DNA of 5,256 nucleotides from Candidatus Zixiibacteriota bacterium (lineage in GTDB: Bacteria; Blakebacterota; Blakebacteria; Blakebacterales; Blakebacteraceae): positions 1 through 5,256 of the forward strand of contig JAUVWC010000120.1 in NCBI GenBank assembly GCA_030604325.1, read 5' to 3'. The position numbers and the translations under genes are program-made. The stretch's first letter is position 1, and each line of letters starts with the position of its first letter. This document shows, piece after piece, positions 1-5,256 of this stretch. The notes beneath the pieces were generated by a model. The model was not told where the DNA came from and ran no database searches. It saw nothing but the letters and a program-made list of their open reading frames with translations.

Positions 1-860
1 CCGTCTATATGTACAGGCTGAAACGGGCCCTGGCCATGGTGGCGGAGAAGATCGGGAGGGAAGAAGATGTCGAGCGCTGGAACGGGGGGGCGGATAGGAT
101 TGCGGCCGCCGTTCTGAACTATATGTGGGATCCGGAGGAGCAGTGGTTCAGCGATGTCGACCCCCGCAGGATGGAGCGCACCGGAGTGAAGGCGGCGGTG
201 GGATTCTACCCCTTCATGACCGATCTGGCCGGCGCCGAGCACATGCCCGCCCTGTGGGAACATCTGCTCGACAAGGACAAGTTCTGGACACCCTATCCCG
301 TTCCCGCCACCAGCGCCGACGATCCATGGTTCGATCCCGACGCCCGGTGGAAGGGGAAGCGGATGAACTGTCCGTGGAACGGGCGTGTCTGGCCGATGAC
401 CAACAGCCACGTCTTCGAGGCTCTCGTGAGGGCGGCCATGGTGTTCGACTATGGGCTCATGCCTCACGCCGCCCATTTCCTGACACGTTATGTGAGGATG
501 CTCTTCACCGACGGTGATCCCGGACGCCCGAACACCTTCGAGCACTATCACCCCTACACCGGCCAGCCCTGCTACTACCGGGGTGTCGACGACTACATGC
601 ATTCCTGGCTGGCGGATCTGATCCTGCGCTACGGGGTGGGCCTGGAGCCGCCCCTGCTGGAACTGTCCATGGGCGACTACGCCCTCTCTCACCATCCACT
701 CGACCTGGGGCTGGAACATCTTACCTGCCGGAACATCCTCTATCGCGGTCACCTGATAGACGTGGAACTGGCGGACGGGCAGGGTCGGGTTAAGGTAGAC
801 GGCGGGGTAGTGGCCGAAGGGCCGTGGGGGGAGCCGCTGGCCATTCCTCTCCAGCCGTAA
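1..860 (+). CDS. C-terminal part of a GH63/MGH1-like (alpha/alpha)6-barrel glycoside hydrolase (5'-truncated by the window edge)
   Basis: The reading frame is open to the left edge (codons GTC TAT precede the first ATG at 9), so this is the 3' portion of a longer gene ending at TAA 858-860. About 285 residues are visible. Counting from the ATG at 9, alternating helices and loops fit an (alpha/alpha)6 glycosidase barrel: a helix pair with the WDPEEQWFSDVDP turn (residues 40-52), the GFYPFM segment (65-70), a W-N-G-R-V-W-P motif (123-129) like the W-R-G-x-x-W segment of GH63 and MGH1-like enzymes, and NTFEHYHPYTG (175-185). By family analogy E178 in that last motif is the likely general base. 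A short beta-rich tail follows residue 210. Known relatives hydrolyse alpha-glucosides, mannosylglycerate or glucosylglycerate; the substrate here cannot be read from the fragment. No signal peptide can be judged because the N-terminus is missing. A trehalase-like or glycogen-debranching-like enzyme of the same fold is the main alternative. The fold is fairly sure, the exact family less so. Confidence 0.75.
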   Translation, partial: VYMYRLKRALAMVAEKIGREEDVERWNGGADRIAAAVLNYMWDPEEQWFSDVDPRRMERTGVKAAVGFYPFMTDLAGAEHMPALWEHLLDKDKFWTPYPVPATSADDPWFDPDARWKGKRMNCPWNGRVWPMTNSHVFEALVRAAMVFDYGLMPHAAHFLTRYVRMLFTDGDPGRPNTFEHYHPYTGQPCYYRGVDDYMHSWLADLILRYGVGLEPPLLELSMGDYALSHHPLDLGLEHLTCRNILYRGHLIDVELADGQGRVKVDGGVVAEGPWGEPLAIPLQP

Positions 861-863
861 TGA

Positions 864-887
864 GCGGTGATACGCCGCATTCTTTTC
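864..887 (+). terminator. candidate weak intrinsic terminator after the glycosidase gene
   Basis: Four bases after the stop codon, GCGGTG (864-869) can pair with CGCCGC (873-878) around an ATA loop, with one G-U pair. The 6-bp GC-rich stem is followed by a T-rich run, ATTCTTTTCC (879-888). Position and shape suit Rho-independent termination, but the stem is short and the T-run is interrupted, so leakage is likely. The promoter just downstream supports a transcription boundary here. Confidence 0.4.
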
Positions 888-891
888 CTCG

Positions 892-909
892 TATTCCATT
901 TATTCCATT
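892..909 (+). repeat. perfect 9-bp tandem direct repeat upstream of the helicase promoter
   Basis: TATTCCATT occurs twice in direct succession (892-900 and 901-909), ending three bases before the putative -35 box at 913. This AT-rich patch stands out from the GC-rich surroundings. Its place suggests an operator, an UP-like element or a regulator half-site pair, but no known binding motif was recognised and it may be only low-complexity intergenic sequence. Confidence 0.5.
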
Positions 910-912
910 CCG

Positions 913-941
913 TTGACGCGCCCGGATTGTCTTCCTATCCT
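913..941 (+). promoter_or_regulatory. sigma70-type promoter of the helicase-galK-hyuA unit, probably leaderless
   Basis: TTGACG (913-918; 5 of 6 to TTGACA) and TATCCT (936-941; 4 of 6 to TATAAT, and a match to TANNNT) are separated by exactly 17 bases, the optimal spacing. The -10 box ends 5 bases before the ATG at 947, so transcription is expected to start at or within a base or two of the start codon. No Shine-Dalgarno sequence lies upstream of 947, which fits a leaderless transcript. Confidence 0.6.
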
Positions 942-946
942 GCGGC

Positions 947-3538
947 ATGACTTCATCCTCTCGAGCATCCCCTTCTGCGTCTCCTCTTAAGAAGGCTGCG
1001 CGTCCCCTCGAGGAGTGGCTGGCCTCGGAGGTGGCGGAGGCGATGGCCCGGGAGATCGAGGCCGCCGGTGGAGCCGAGGTCTTTTTCGTGGGCCGTCTCT
1101 CGCCGGAAGGGAGTGTTGTCGAAGCCGAGGTGGCCGCCCGGGGCACCGAAGACGCCGTGCCCGCCATTATGCAGGCCACACGGCCGGGTGAGCTGGTGAT
1201 CCACAACCATCCCTCGGGCGTGCTGAAGGCCTCCGAGCGCGATCTGGATGTGGCCAGCCGCCTGGGCGAGGATGGTATCGGCTTTGCCATCGTGGATAAC
1301 GCCTGCTCCGCTATCTACGTGGTGATCGAACCGCGGCAGGCGGAGGAGGTACAACCTCTCGAACTGGAATGGATAAAGGCCTTCTTCGAGCCGGGAGGGC
1401 CGCTGGCGAAAGTGTTGGACGGTTACGAACCGCGCCAGGCCCAGGTGGAGATGGCGCTGGCGGCCGCCGGCACCTTCAACGAAGGACGCGTGGTGGTCAT
1501 CGAGGCGGGCACGGGAGTGGGCAAGAGCCTGGCCTATCTGGTTCCGGCCATCTTTTGGGCCACCCGCAACCACCGCCGCGTTGTCGTCTCCACCAACACT
1601 ATCAACCTTCAGGAGCAGCTGATCGGCTCCGATCTCCCCCTCCTGGAGAAGGCGGGACTCGAGTTCCGGGCGGTGCTTGTCAAGGGAAGGCGCAACTACG
1701 CCTGCCTGCGCAAGGCCGATGAGGTCGGTGGCGAGCCGGACCTGTTCGCCGAAACCGAACCGGAGACGGTCCGTCTCAAGGAACTGGTGGAGTGGGCGTT
1801 CCGCTCCAGCGACGGAAGCCTCTCCGATCTGAGCCCCCCGCCTCCCGAAGTGCTCTGGGAGCAGCTGGCTACCGAGGCCGACGACTGCACGCGCGCCCGC
1901 TGCCCCTTTTTCAACGATTGCCACTTCTACCGGGCACGCACGCAGGCGGCTACGGCCGACATACTCATCGCCAACCACCATCTCCTCTTCACCGACCTGG
2001 CACTGCGCCATGTGATGGGTGGTGGGGGGGGGACGGCCGTGCTGCCGCCCTACAGCCACATGATCCTCGACGAGGCCCAGCACGTGGAAGAGGTGGCCAC
2101 CAGCCACTTCGGCACCGAGGTCAGCAGCCTGGGTCTACAGCGCCAGCTGGGGCGCCTCCAACACCGGCGTAGGCCCGGCAAGGGGCTCCTGCCGCTTCTG
2201 CTCAAGAATCTGATCCCGCTCGCCGAAGGTAACCCTCAGGCCCAGCGCGGTCTCGAGCGGCTCGAAACCGAGGTGCGCCCCTCGCGGGCCGCAGCGGCCG
2301 AGGCGATACCGGCCCATTTCAGTAGCCTGGCCCGGGCGGCGGAGTCGTTGATGGCCAGGGGGGAGGAGGAGCGGCGGCTACGCCTAACCGAGGATATCGA
2401 GAGCGAGCCCGCCTGGCGTGAGGACGGCCGTGAGTCGTGTCGGGCGCTGAGGGCGGAGCTTATCCGACTGACGACGGATGTGGAGCGTCTGTTGAGAGAT
2501 CTCGACCCCCTCCGCGAGGAGTACGGTAAGGAACTGGATTCCCCCTGCATCGATATAGCAGCCGTCACGGGGCGGCTCAGTGCAGCAGCAGCGGCGTTGG
2601 CCTGCTTCATCGATCCTGAGGACCCCGGAGAAGAGGAGATCGTGCGCTGGCTGGAGAGCGCTCCACCACGGGGGGATATGCCCAGACTGACCCTGTCGGC
2701 GGCGCCGATCGAGGTCGGCCCGCAACTGGCACAGGTGGCGTTCGGCGCGGTAGAGGGCGCCCTGCTCTCCTCGGCTACACTGGCCGTAAGGGGCAACTTC
2801 GAGTTCATATCCGCCCGTCTCGGCCTCGACCGCCTGGAGAAGGGGCGTGTGGTGGCTGAGGTGCTGGCCAGCCCCTTTGTTCACGCCCGGCAGGTGGAGC
2901 TGTTGATCCCGGAAGATTTTCCGGAGCCGACCGAGGCGGAGCACGAGGCGGCGCTGGCCGACCTGCTGGGGCCGGCGATAGTCGCCGCCGGGGGACGGAC
3001 GCTGGTGCTGGTGACCTCCTACGGATCGCTGCGCCGCATTCACGACATGCTGGTCGGATCCCTGGCGGATAAGGGGATACGGCTGCGGCGCCAGGGGGAA
3101 GCCCCCCGCACCGAGCTGCTCCAGTCCCTTCGCGCCGGTGCGGGAGAGGCGCTGCTGGCGACCGACTCCTTCTGGGAAGGGATCGATGTCAGGGGGGAGG
3201 CGCTGAGTCTGCTGGCGCTAGCGAGGCTGCCCTTCAGGGTGCCCTCGGAGCCGGTCCTGCAGGCGCGGGCGGAGCGCCTCGAGCGGGAAGGGGGAAGGGC
3301 ATTTACGGAGTTGTTACTTCCCATGGCTGTTCTGAAATTCAAGCAGGGTATGGGACGTCTTATACGGCATCGCGAGGATCGCGGCGTGGCGCTGGTGCTA
3401 GACCCGCGAATCCTGCACAGGTCGTACGGCCGGATGTTCCTCGATTCGCTCGGGTGGGGCGATCCGGTGGTCGTAACCTCCGAGGAGGCCCTCACCCGCG
3501 TGCGGAATTGGTTCACAAGCCAGCGGGGACCGGATTGA
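947..3538 (+). CDS. dinG: DinG/XPD-family iron-sulfur DNA helicase with an N-terminal RadC-like JAB/JAMM domain
   Basis: This 863-residue protein is a predicted cytoplasmic superfamily 2 helicase; relatives unwind DNA 5'-3' and resolve R-loops and other obstacles during repair and replication. Residues 1-20 are a Ser/Ala/Pro-rich tail. Residues about 21-128 form a RadC-like JAB/MPN domain with HNHPSG (86-91) and the full JAMM motif H86, H88, S96, D99; E44 may be the upstream acidic residue. The helicase core follows: Q-like motif (160-170), Walker A with K193, motif Ia (213-225), four cluster cysteines C253, C314, C319 and C325 (the last three spaced x4 and x5 as in E. coli DinG), Walker B DEAQ (375-378), SSATL (608-612), motif V (738-748) and motif VI with R804 and R807. 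The gene symbol is a family-level call. ATG 947 is chosen because GC-biased codons begin near codon 20, before the next Met (codon 33, at 1043), and no other in-frame start lies upstream. That Met does have GGAGGTG 8 bases before it, so initiation at 1043 is possible but would cut into the first JAB helix. Confidence 0.9.
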   Translation: MTSSSRASPSASPLKKAARPLEEWLASEVAEAMAREIEAAGGAEVFFVGRLSPEGSVVEAEVAARGTEDAVPAIMQATRPGELVIHNHPSGVLKASERDLDVASRLGEDGIGFAIVDNACSAIYVVIEPRQAEEVQPLELEWIKAFFEPGGPLAKVLDGYEPRQAQVEMALAAAGTFNEGRVVVIEAGTGVGKSLAYLVPAIFWATRNHRRVVVSTNTINLQEQLIGSDLPLLEKAGLEFRAVLVKGRRNYACLRKADEVGGEPDLFAETEPETVRLKELVEWAFRSSDGSLSDLSPPPPEVLWEQLATEADDCTRARCPFFNDCHFYRARTQAATADILIANHHLLFTDLALRHVMGGGGGTAVLPPYSHMILDEAQHVEEVATSHFGTEVSSLGLQRQLGRLQHRRRPGKGLLPLLLKNLIPLAEGNPQAQRGLERLETEVRPSRAAAAEAIPAHFSSLARAAESLMARGEEERRLRLTEDIESEPAWREDGRESCRALRAELIRLTTDVERLLRDLDPLREEYGKELDSPCIDIAAVTGRLSAAAAALACFIDPEDPGEEEIVRWLESAPPRGDMPRLTLSAAPIEVGPQLAQVAFGAVEGALLSSATLAVRGNFEFISARLGLDRLEKGRVVAEVLASPFVHARQVELLIPEDFPEPTEAEHEAALADLLGPAIVAAGGRTLVLVTSYGSLRRIHDMLVGSLADKGIRLRRQGEAPRTELLQSLRAGAGEALLATDSFWEGIDVRGEALSLLALARLPFRVPSEPVLQARAERLEREGGRAFTELLLPMAVLKFKQGMGRLIRHREDRGVALVLDPRILHRSYGRMFLDSLGWGDPVVVTSEEALTRVRNWFTSQRGPD
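1007..1330 (+). other. region encoding the RadC-like JAB/JAMM domain of the helicase
   Basis: These codons specify residues about 21-128: a leading helix, the AEVFFVGRL strand (43-51), a GTEDAV segment (66-71) similar in place to the RadC region before its conserved helix, the HNHPSG signature typical of RadC (window 1202-1219), and a closing IGFAIVDN strand (111-118). All metal-ligand positions of the JAMM motif are kept, so the domain is predicted to bind zinc. Known JAMM proteins are isopeptidases or amidohydrolase-like enzymes; the biochemical role of RadC itself is unsettled. The function in this fusion is unknown. Confidence 0.85.
2024..2032 (+). repeat. G9 homopolymer tract inside the helicase gene
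   Basis: Nine consecutive G bases encode part of a five-glycine loop (residues 358-362) about 13 residues before Walker B. Slippage by one base here would frameshift the protein before most of the helicase core. The tract lies in a loop where extra or missing glycines would probably be tolerated in frame. Confidence 0.9.
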
Positions 3539-3540
3539 TG
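3536..3540 (+). promoter_or_regulatory. TGATG stop-start overlap coupling helicase and galK translation
   Basis: The helicase stop TGA (3536-3538) shares its last base with the galK start ATG (3538-3540). Only a poor Shine-Dalgarno-like GGGGA (3525-3529) precedes it, so ribosomes finishing the helicase are likely to re-initiate on galK. No promoter is visible just upstream. Confidence 0.75.
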
Positions 3541-4815
3541 TTTTCTGAGCCGGAATGGCCCCCGCCCGCCCGCCGGGCGGCGGAGGCGCTGCGGCGATTG
3601 GTGGAGGCCGATGAGGTCGGAGGCGGTTTGGAGGCCGGCTCGATCCGCGTCGGGGCCGCACCCGGCCGGGTAAATCTGCTGGGTGGGCACACCGACTACA
3701 ACGAGGGTTACGTGCTGCCGGTGGCCGTGAACCGTTATGTGGCCTGTGCGGTTCTGGAAACGGTTCCTGAAGGTGGTGGGGAGGATGATGCATCCTCATT
3801 GGAATTCTACGGCCTCGATTTCGACGACCGCTTCACCATCGAACTTACCCGGCTGGGTGACCTCCGGGCGGATGGGGAGGCATTTGAGCGACTGGTGGGC
3901 GGCCAGCAGTACCGCTGGCGGCGGTATGTGGCCGGGGTGGTTCTGGAGATGGACGAGGCGGGCATGGCTTTGCCGGCCAGCCAGGCGGTGATCACCGGCG
4001 ATGTGCCTATCGGGTCCGGCCTGTCCTCCTCAGCGGCGCTGGAAGCGGCCGTGTACACCGCCCTGGCCCCCGCGGGCCCCGCGACAGTGGAGGCGGCCCT
4101 GCTCTGCCAGCGTGCGGAGAACCGGTGGGCCGGTGTGCCCTGTGGGATCATGGACCAGTTCGCCAGCTTCATGGCCCAGGAGGGGAGGGTGCTCTTCCTC
4201 GATTGCCGCCGCCTGACATACAAGAACGTCAGACTGCCCGGCGGCAGTGCGATCACCGTGGTCGACTCGGGAATCCGCCGGGAGCTTGCCGACGGCGAGT
4301 ACCGCAAGCGCCGGCAGGAGATCGAGTCGGCCCTCGGGATCCTCCGCAAGGTGGTCGGTCCGCTCCAGTCGCTGCGGGATCTGACGCCCGAGGTGTTTGC
4401 GGAGGTGGAGGACATGCTTCCCCTCCGACTCCGCCGCCGTGTCGAGCACGTGGTCGGGGCGATAGCCCGCGTCCCCCGGGGGATTACCCACCTTGCCCTG
4501 GGCGAGGATGGGGAGTTTGGAAAACTCCTCAATGAGTGCCATCGCTCCCTGGCGGACCTCTACGATGTCAGTACTGCCGAGCTGGATACCATCGTAAGTG
4601 CGGCATCGGAAGTTGAGGGGGTTCTCGGAGCGAGGCTGACCGGAGCGGGTTTCGGTGGGTGCTGCGTGGTGCTGCACCGGGAGGGGTGCGAGGATGAGCT
4701 GCGGTCGGCCGTTACGGCTGCGTTTGAAGCGAAGTTCAGCCCCACGCTCTCTTTCTATCATCTTCACACCGCCTCCGGCGCCCGCCTGCTGGGTGGAAAG
4801 GAAACAGTTCAATGA
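3538..4815 (+). CDS. galK: galactokinase (GHMP kinase family)
   Basis: The 425-residue product would phosphorylate galactose at C1 with ATP, the first phosphorylation of the Leloir pathway, in the cytoplasm. The galactokinase signature APGRVNLLGGHTDYNEGYVLP spans 41-61 and includes R44, H51 and D53. The phosphate-binding loop GSGLSSSAALE is at 159-169, GIMDQ at 203-207 carries the catalytic Asp D206, and the C-terminal motif LTGAGFGG is at 367-374. The VDSGIRREL segment with Y255 and RR (258-259) also matches the family. It is longer than E. coli GalK (382 residues), through a longer N-terminus and a Gly/Asp-rich loop near 78-86. Position 50, normally the Glu of GEHTDYN that contacts the sugar, is Gly. 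An in-frame ATG at 3454 lies deep inside the helicase gene and is not credible; ATG 3538 overlaps the helicase TGA and has a weak GGGGA 8 bases upstream, so translation is probably coupled. A related sugar kinase specificity is possible because of G50. Confidence 0.93.
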   Translation: MFSEPEWPPPARRAAEALRRLVEADEVGGGLEAGSIRVGAAPGRVNLLGGHTDYNEGYVLPVAVNRYVACAVLETVPEGGGEDDASSLEFYGLDFDDRFTIELTRLGDLRADGEAFERLVGGQQYRWRRYVAGVVLEMDEAGMALPASQAVITGDVPIGSGLSSSAALEAAVYTALAPAGPATVEAALLCQRAENRWAGVPCGIMDQFASFMAQEGRVLFLDCRRLTYKNVRLPGGSAITVVDSGIRRELADGEYRKRRQEIESALGILRKVVGPLQSLRDLTPEVFAEVEDMLPLRLRRRVEHVVGAIARVPRGITHLALGEDGEFGKLLNECHRSLADLYDVSTAELDTIVSAASEVEGVLGARLTGAGFGGCCVVLHREGCEDELRSAVTAAFEAKFSPTLSFYHLHTASGARLLGGKETVQ

Positions 4816-4850
4816 TGGGATATTCGCTCGTGGGGACAGCTCAATGAATC

Positions 4851-4858
4851 GAGGGTGG
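4851..4858 (+). promoter_or_regulatory. ribosome binding site for the hyuA-like gene
   Basis: GAGGGTGG lies 7 bases before the ATG at 4866 and resembles the Shine-Dalgarno core GGAGGTG with one mismatch. It decides the start: the upstream in-frame sequence has a TGA at 4845-4847 and no other start codon between that and 4866. Confidence 0.6.
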
Positions 4859-4865
4859 TAGCACG

Positions 4866-5256
4866 ATGGAGGGACGTCTCATCGGTGTCGATACGGGGGG
4901 TACTTTCACTGATCTGGTAGCACTTACCCCCGAAGGACTGGTGCACTTCAAGCTGGCCAGCACCCCGGATGATCCCTGCCGGGCCGTCCTTGGCGGGGTG
5001 GAGAGCATTCTGGCCGGCGGCACCGCCGGCCCATCCGATCGGATTGGTCACGGCACGACGGTGGCCACGAATGCCATCATCACGGGCAATATTGCCGCGG
5101 CGGCCCTGGTGACCACGCGGGTCTTCGAAGATGTGCTCGAGATCGGCCGCCAGGACCGGACCGCTCTCTACGATCTGGAGGTGAAGCGACCCGAGCCGCT
5201 GATCTCTCGTGACCACCGGCTGGGAGTGGCGGGGCGGGTGGGTCCGCAGGGTCAGG
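4866..5256 (+). CDS. hyuA: hydantoinase/5-oxoprolinase family protein, HyuA-type subunit, N-terminal part (3'-truncated by the window edge)
   Basis: The frame is open from ATG 4866 to the right edge, giving 130 residues of a family usually near 650-700 residues or longer. It starts with GVDTGGTFTDLV (7-18), the phosphate-binding loop typical of HyuA and 5-oxoprolinase A, followed by the STPDDP segment (32-37), GHGTTVATNAII (61-72), LVTTRVFEDVLEIGRQ (81-96) and RPEP (108-111). These enzymes use ATP to open lactam or hydantoin rings, or belong to acetone/acetophenone carboxylase-like complexes, usually with a HyuB partner encoded next door. The family is clear; the substrate is not. The gene starts 50 bases after galK on the same strand with no terminator or promoter seen between, so it probably belongs to the same transcript. 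No signal peptide or membrane segment is present in the visible part. Confidence 0.9.
   Translation, partial: MEGRLIGVDTGGTFTDLVALTPEGLVHFKLASTPDDPCRAVLGGVESILAGGTAGPSDRIGHGTTVATNAIITGNIAAAALVTTRVFEDVLEIGRQDRTALYDLEVKRPEPLISRDHRLGVAGRVGPQGQ
5012..5031 (+). repeat. perfect 9-bp inverted repeat in the hyuA coding region
   Basis: GGCCGGCGG and CCGCCGGCC flank a two-base CA spacer, so the RNA could form a very GC-rich hairpin (tetraloop after opening the last pair). It encodes an Ala/Gly/Thr-rich loop about 50 codons into the gene. No T-run follows, so it is not a terminator; GC-rich codon use can explain it. Confidence 0.5.

Noticed and set aside
9..11. ATG at 9 as the true start of the glycosidase
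   Set aside because: The frame stays open to the window edge, the protein would lack most of a barrel domain, and no ribosome site can be assessed in eight bases; truncation by the edge is the simpler reading.
1007..1330. A separate radC gene or a gene fused only by a sequencing error
   Set aside because: The JAB and helicase parts are in one frame with uniform codon use across the junction (residues 128-160) and no stop or start signal between them, so a natural fusion is more likely.
953..2107. 384-codon open frame on the minus strand inside the helicase gene
   Set aside because: It is antisense to a well-supported gene with conserved motifs; its product shows no recognisable domain, and long antisense frames are expected with strong G/C bias at third codon positions.
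3454..3537. 28-codon N-terminal extension of the galactokinase frame from an upstream ATG
   Set aside because: It would overlap the conserved end of the helicase gene, encodes no family feature, and ATG 3538 gives a normal N-terminal length before the sugar signature.
3566..3580. CCGCCC-GCC-GGGCGG inverted repeat near the start of galK
   Set aside because: A 6-bp stem in a very GC-rich Pro/Arg/Ala coding stretch is expected by chance, and it has neither a T-run nor a regulatory context.
4815..4861. Two mini-frames between galK and hyuA (ATG 4815 to TGA 4847, ATG 4844 to TAG 4861) as leader peptides
   Set aside because: They encode only 10 and 5 residues with no regulatory codon run, hairpin switch or convincing ribosome site; chance stop-start overlaps are enough to explain them.

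Overview
The window is GC-rich throughout, with a strong preference for G or C at third codon positions, and looks like a piece of a free-living, high-GC bacterial chromosome. The lineage cannot be fixed from the sequence. No mobile element, phage gene, tRNA, rRNA or CRISPR array is visible. All four genes are on the + strand and are tightly packed; no gene-free stretch exceeds about 90 bases.

Layout. (1) Positions 1-860 hold the C-terminal part of an (alpha/alpha)6-barrel glycosidase resembling GH63 and the MGH1-like enzymes, cut by the left edge. (2) Positions 861-946 form a short boundary region with a candidate weak terminator hairpin, a perfect 9-bp tandem repeat and a good sigma70-type promoter. 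The -10 box of that promoter ends only 5 bases before the next ATG, which suggests a leaderless mRNA. (3) Positions 947-3538 encode an 863-residue XPD/DinG-type iron-sulfur helicase. Its N-terminus carries a RadC-like JAB/JAMM metalloprotease-fold domain with an intact HxH-x7-S-x2-D motif. (4) Positions 3538-4815 encode a galactokinase whose start codon shares one base with the helicase stop (TGATG). Its sugar-binding signature has Gly where Glu is usual. (5) From 4866 to the right edge runs the N-terminus of a HyuA-type hydantoinase/5-oxoprolinase family protein.

How they fit together. Helicase, galK and hyuA have no visible terminator or promoter between them and are probably one transcript started at about 947. 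The glycosidase may supply monosaccharides and GalK would phosphorylate galactose, so a carbohydrate theme is plausible, but the helicase has no obvious link to it. The most interesting item is the JAMM-helicase fusion. In some Firmicutes the DinG helicase carries an N-terminal exonuclease instead, so this protein looks like an alternative 'DinG plus catalytic head' design.
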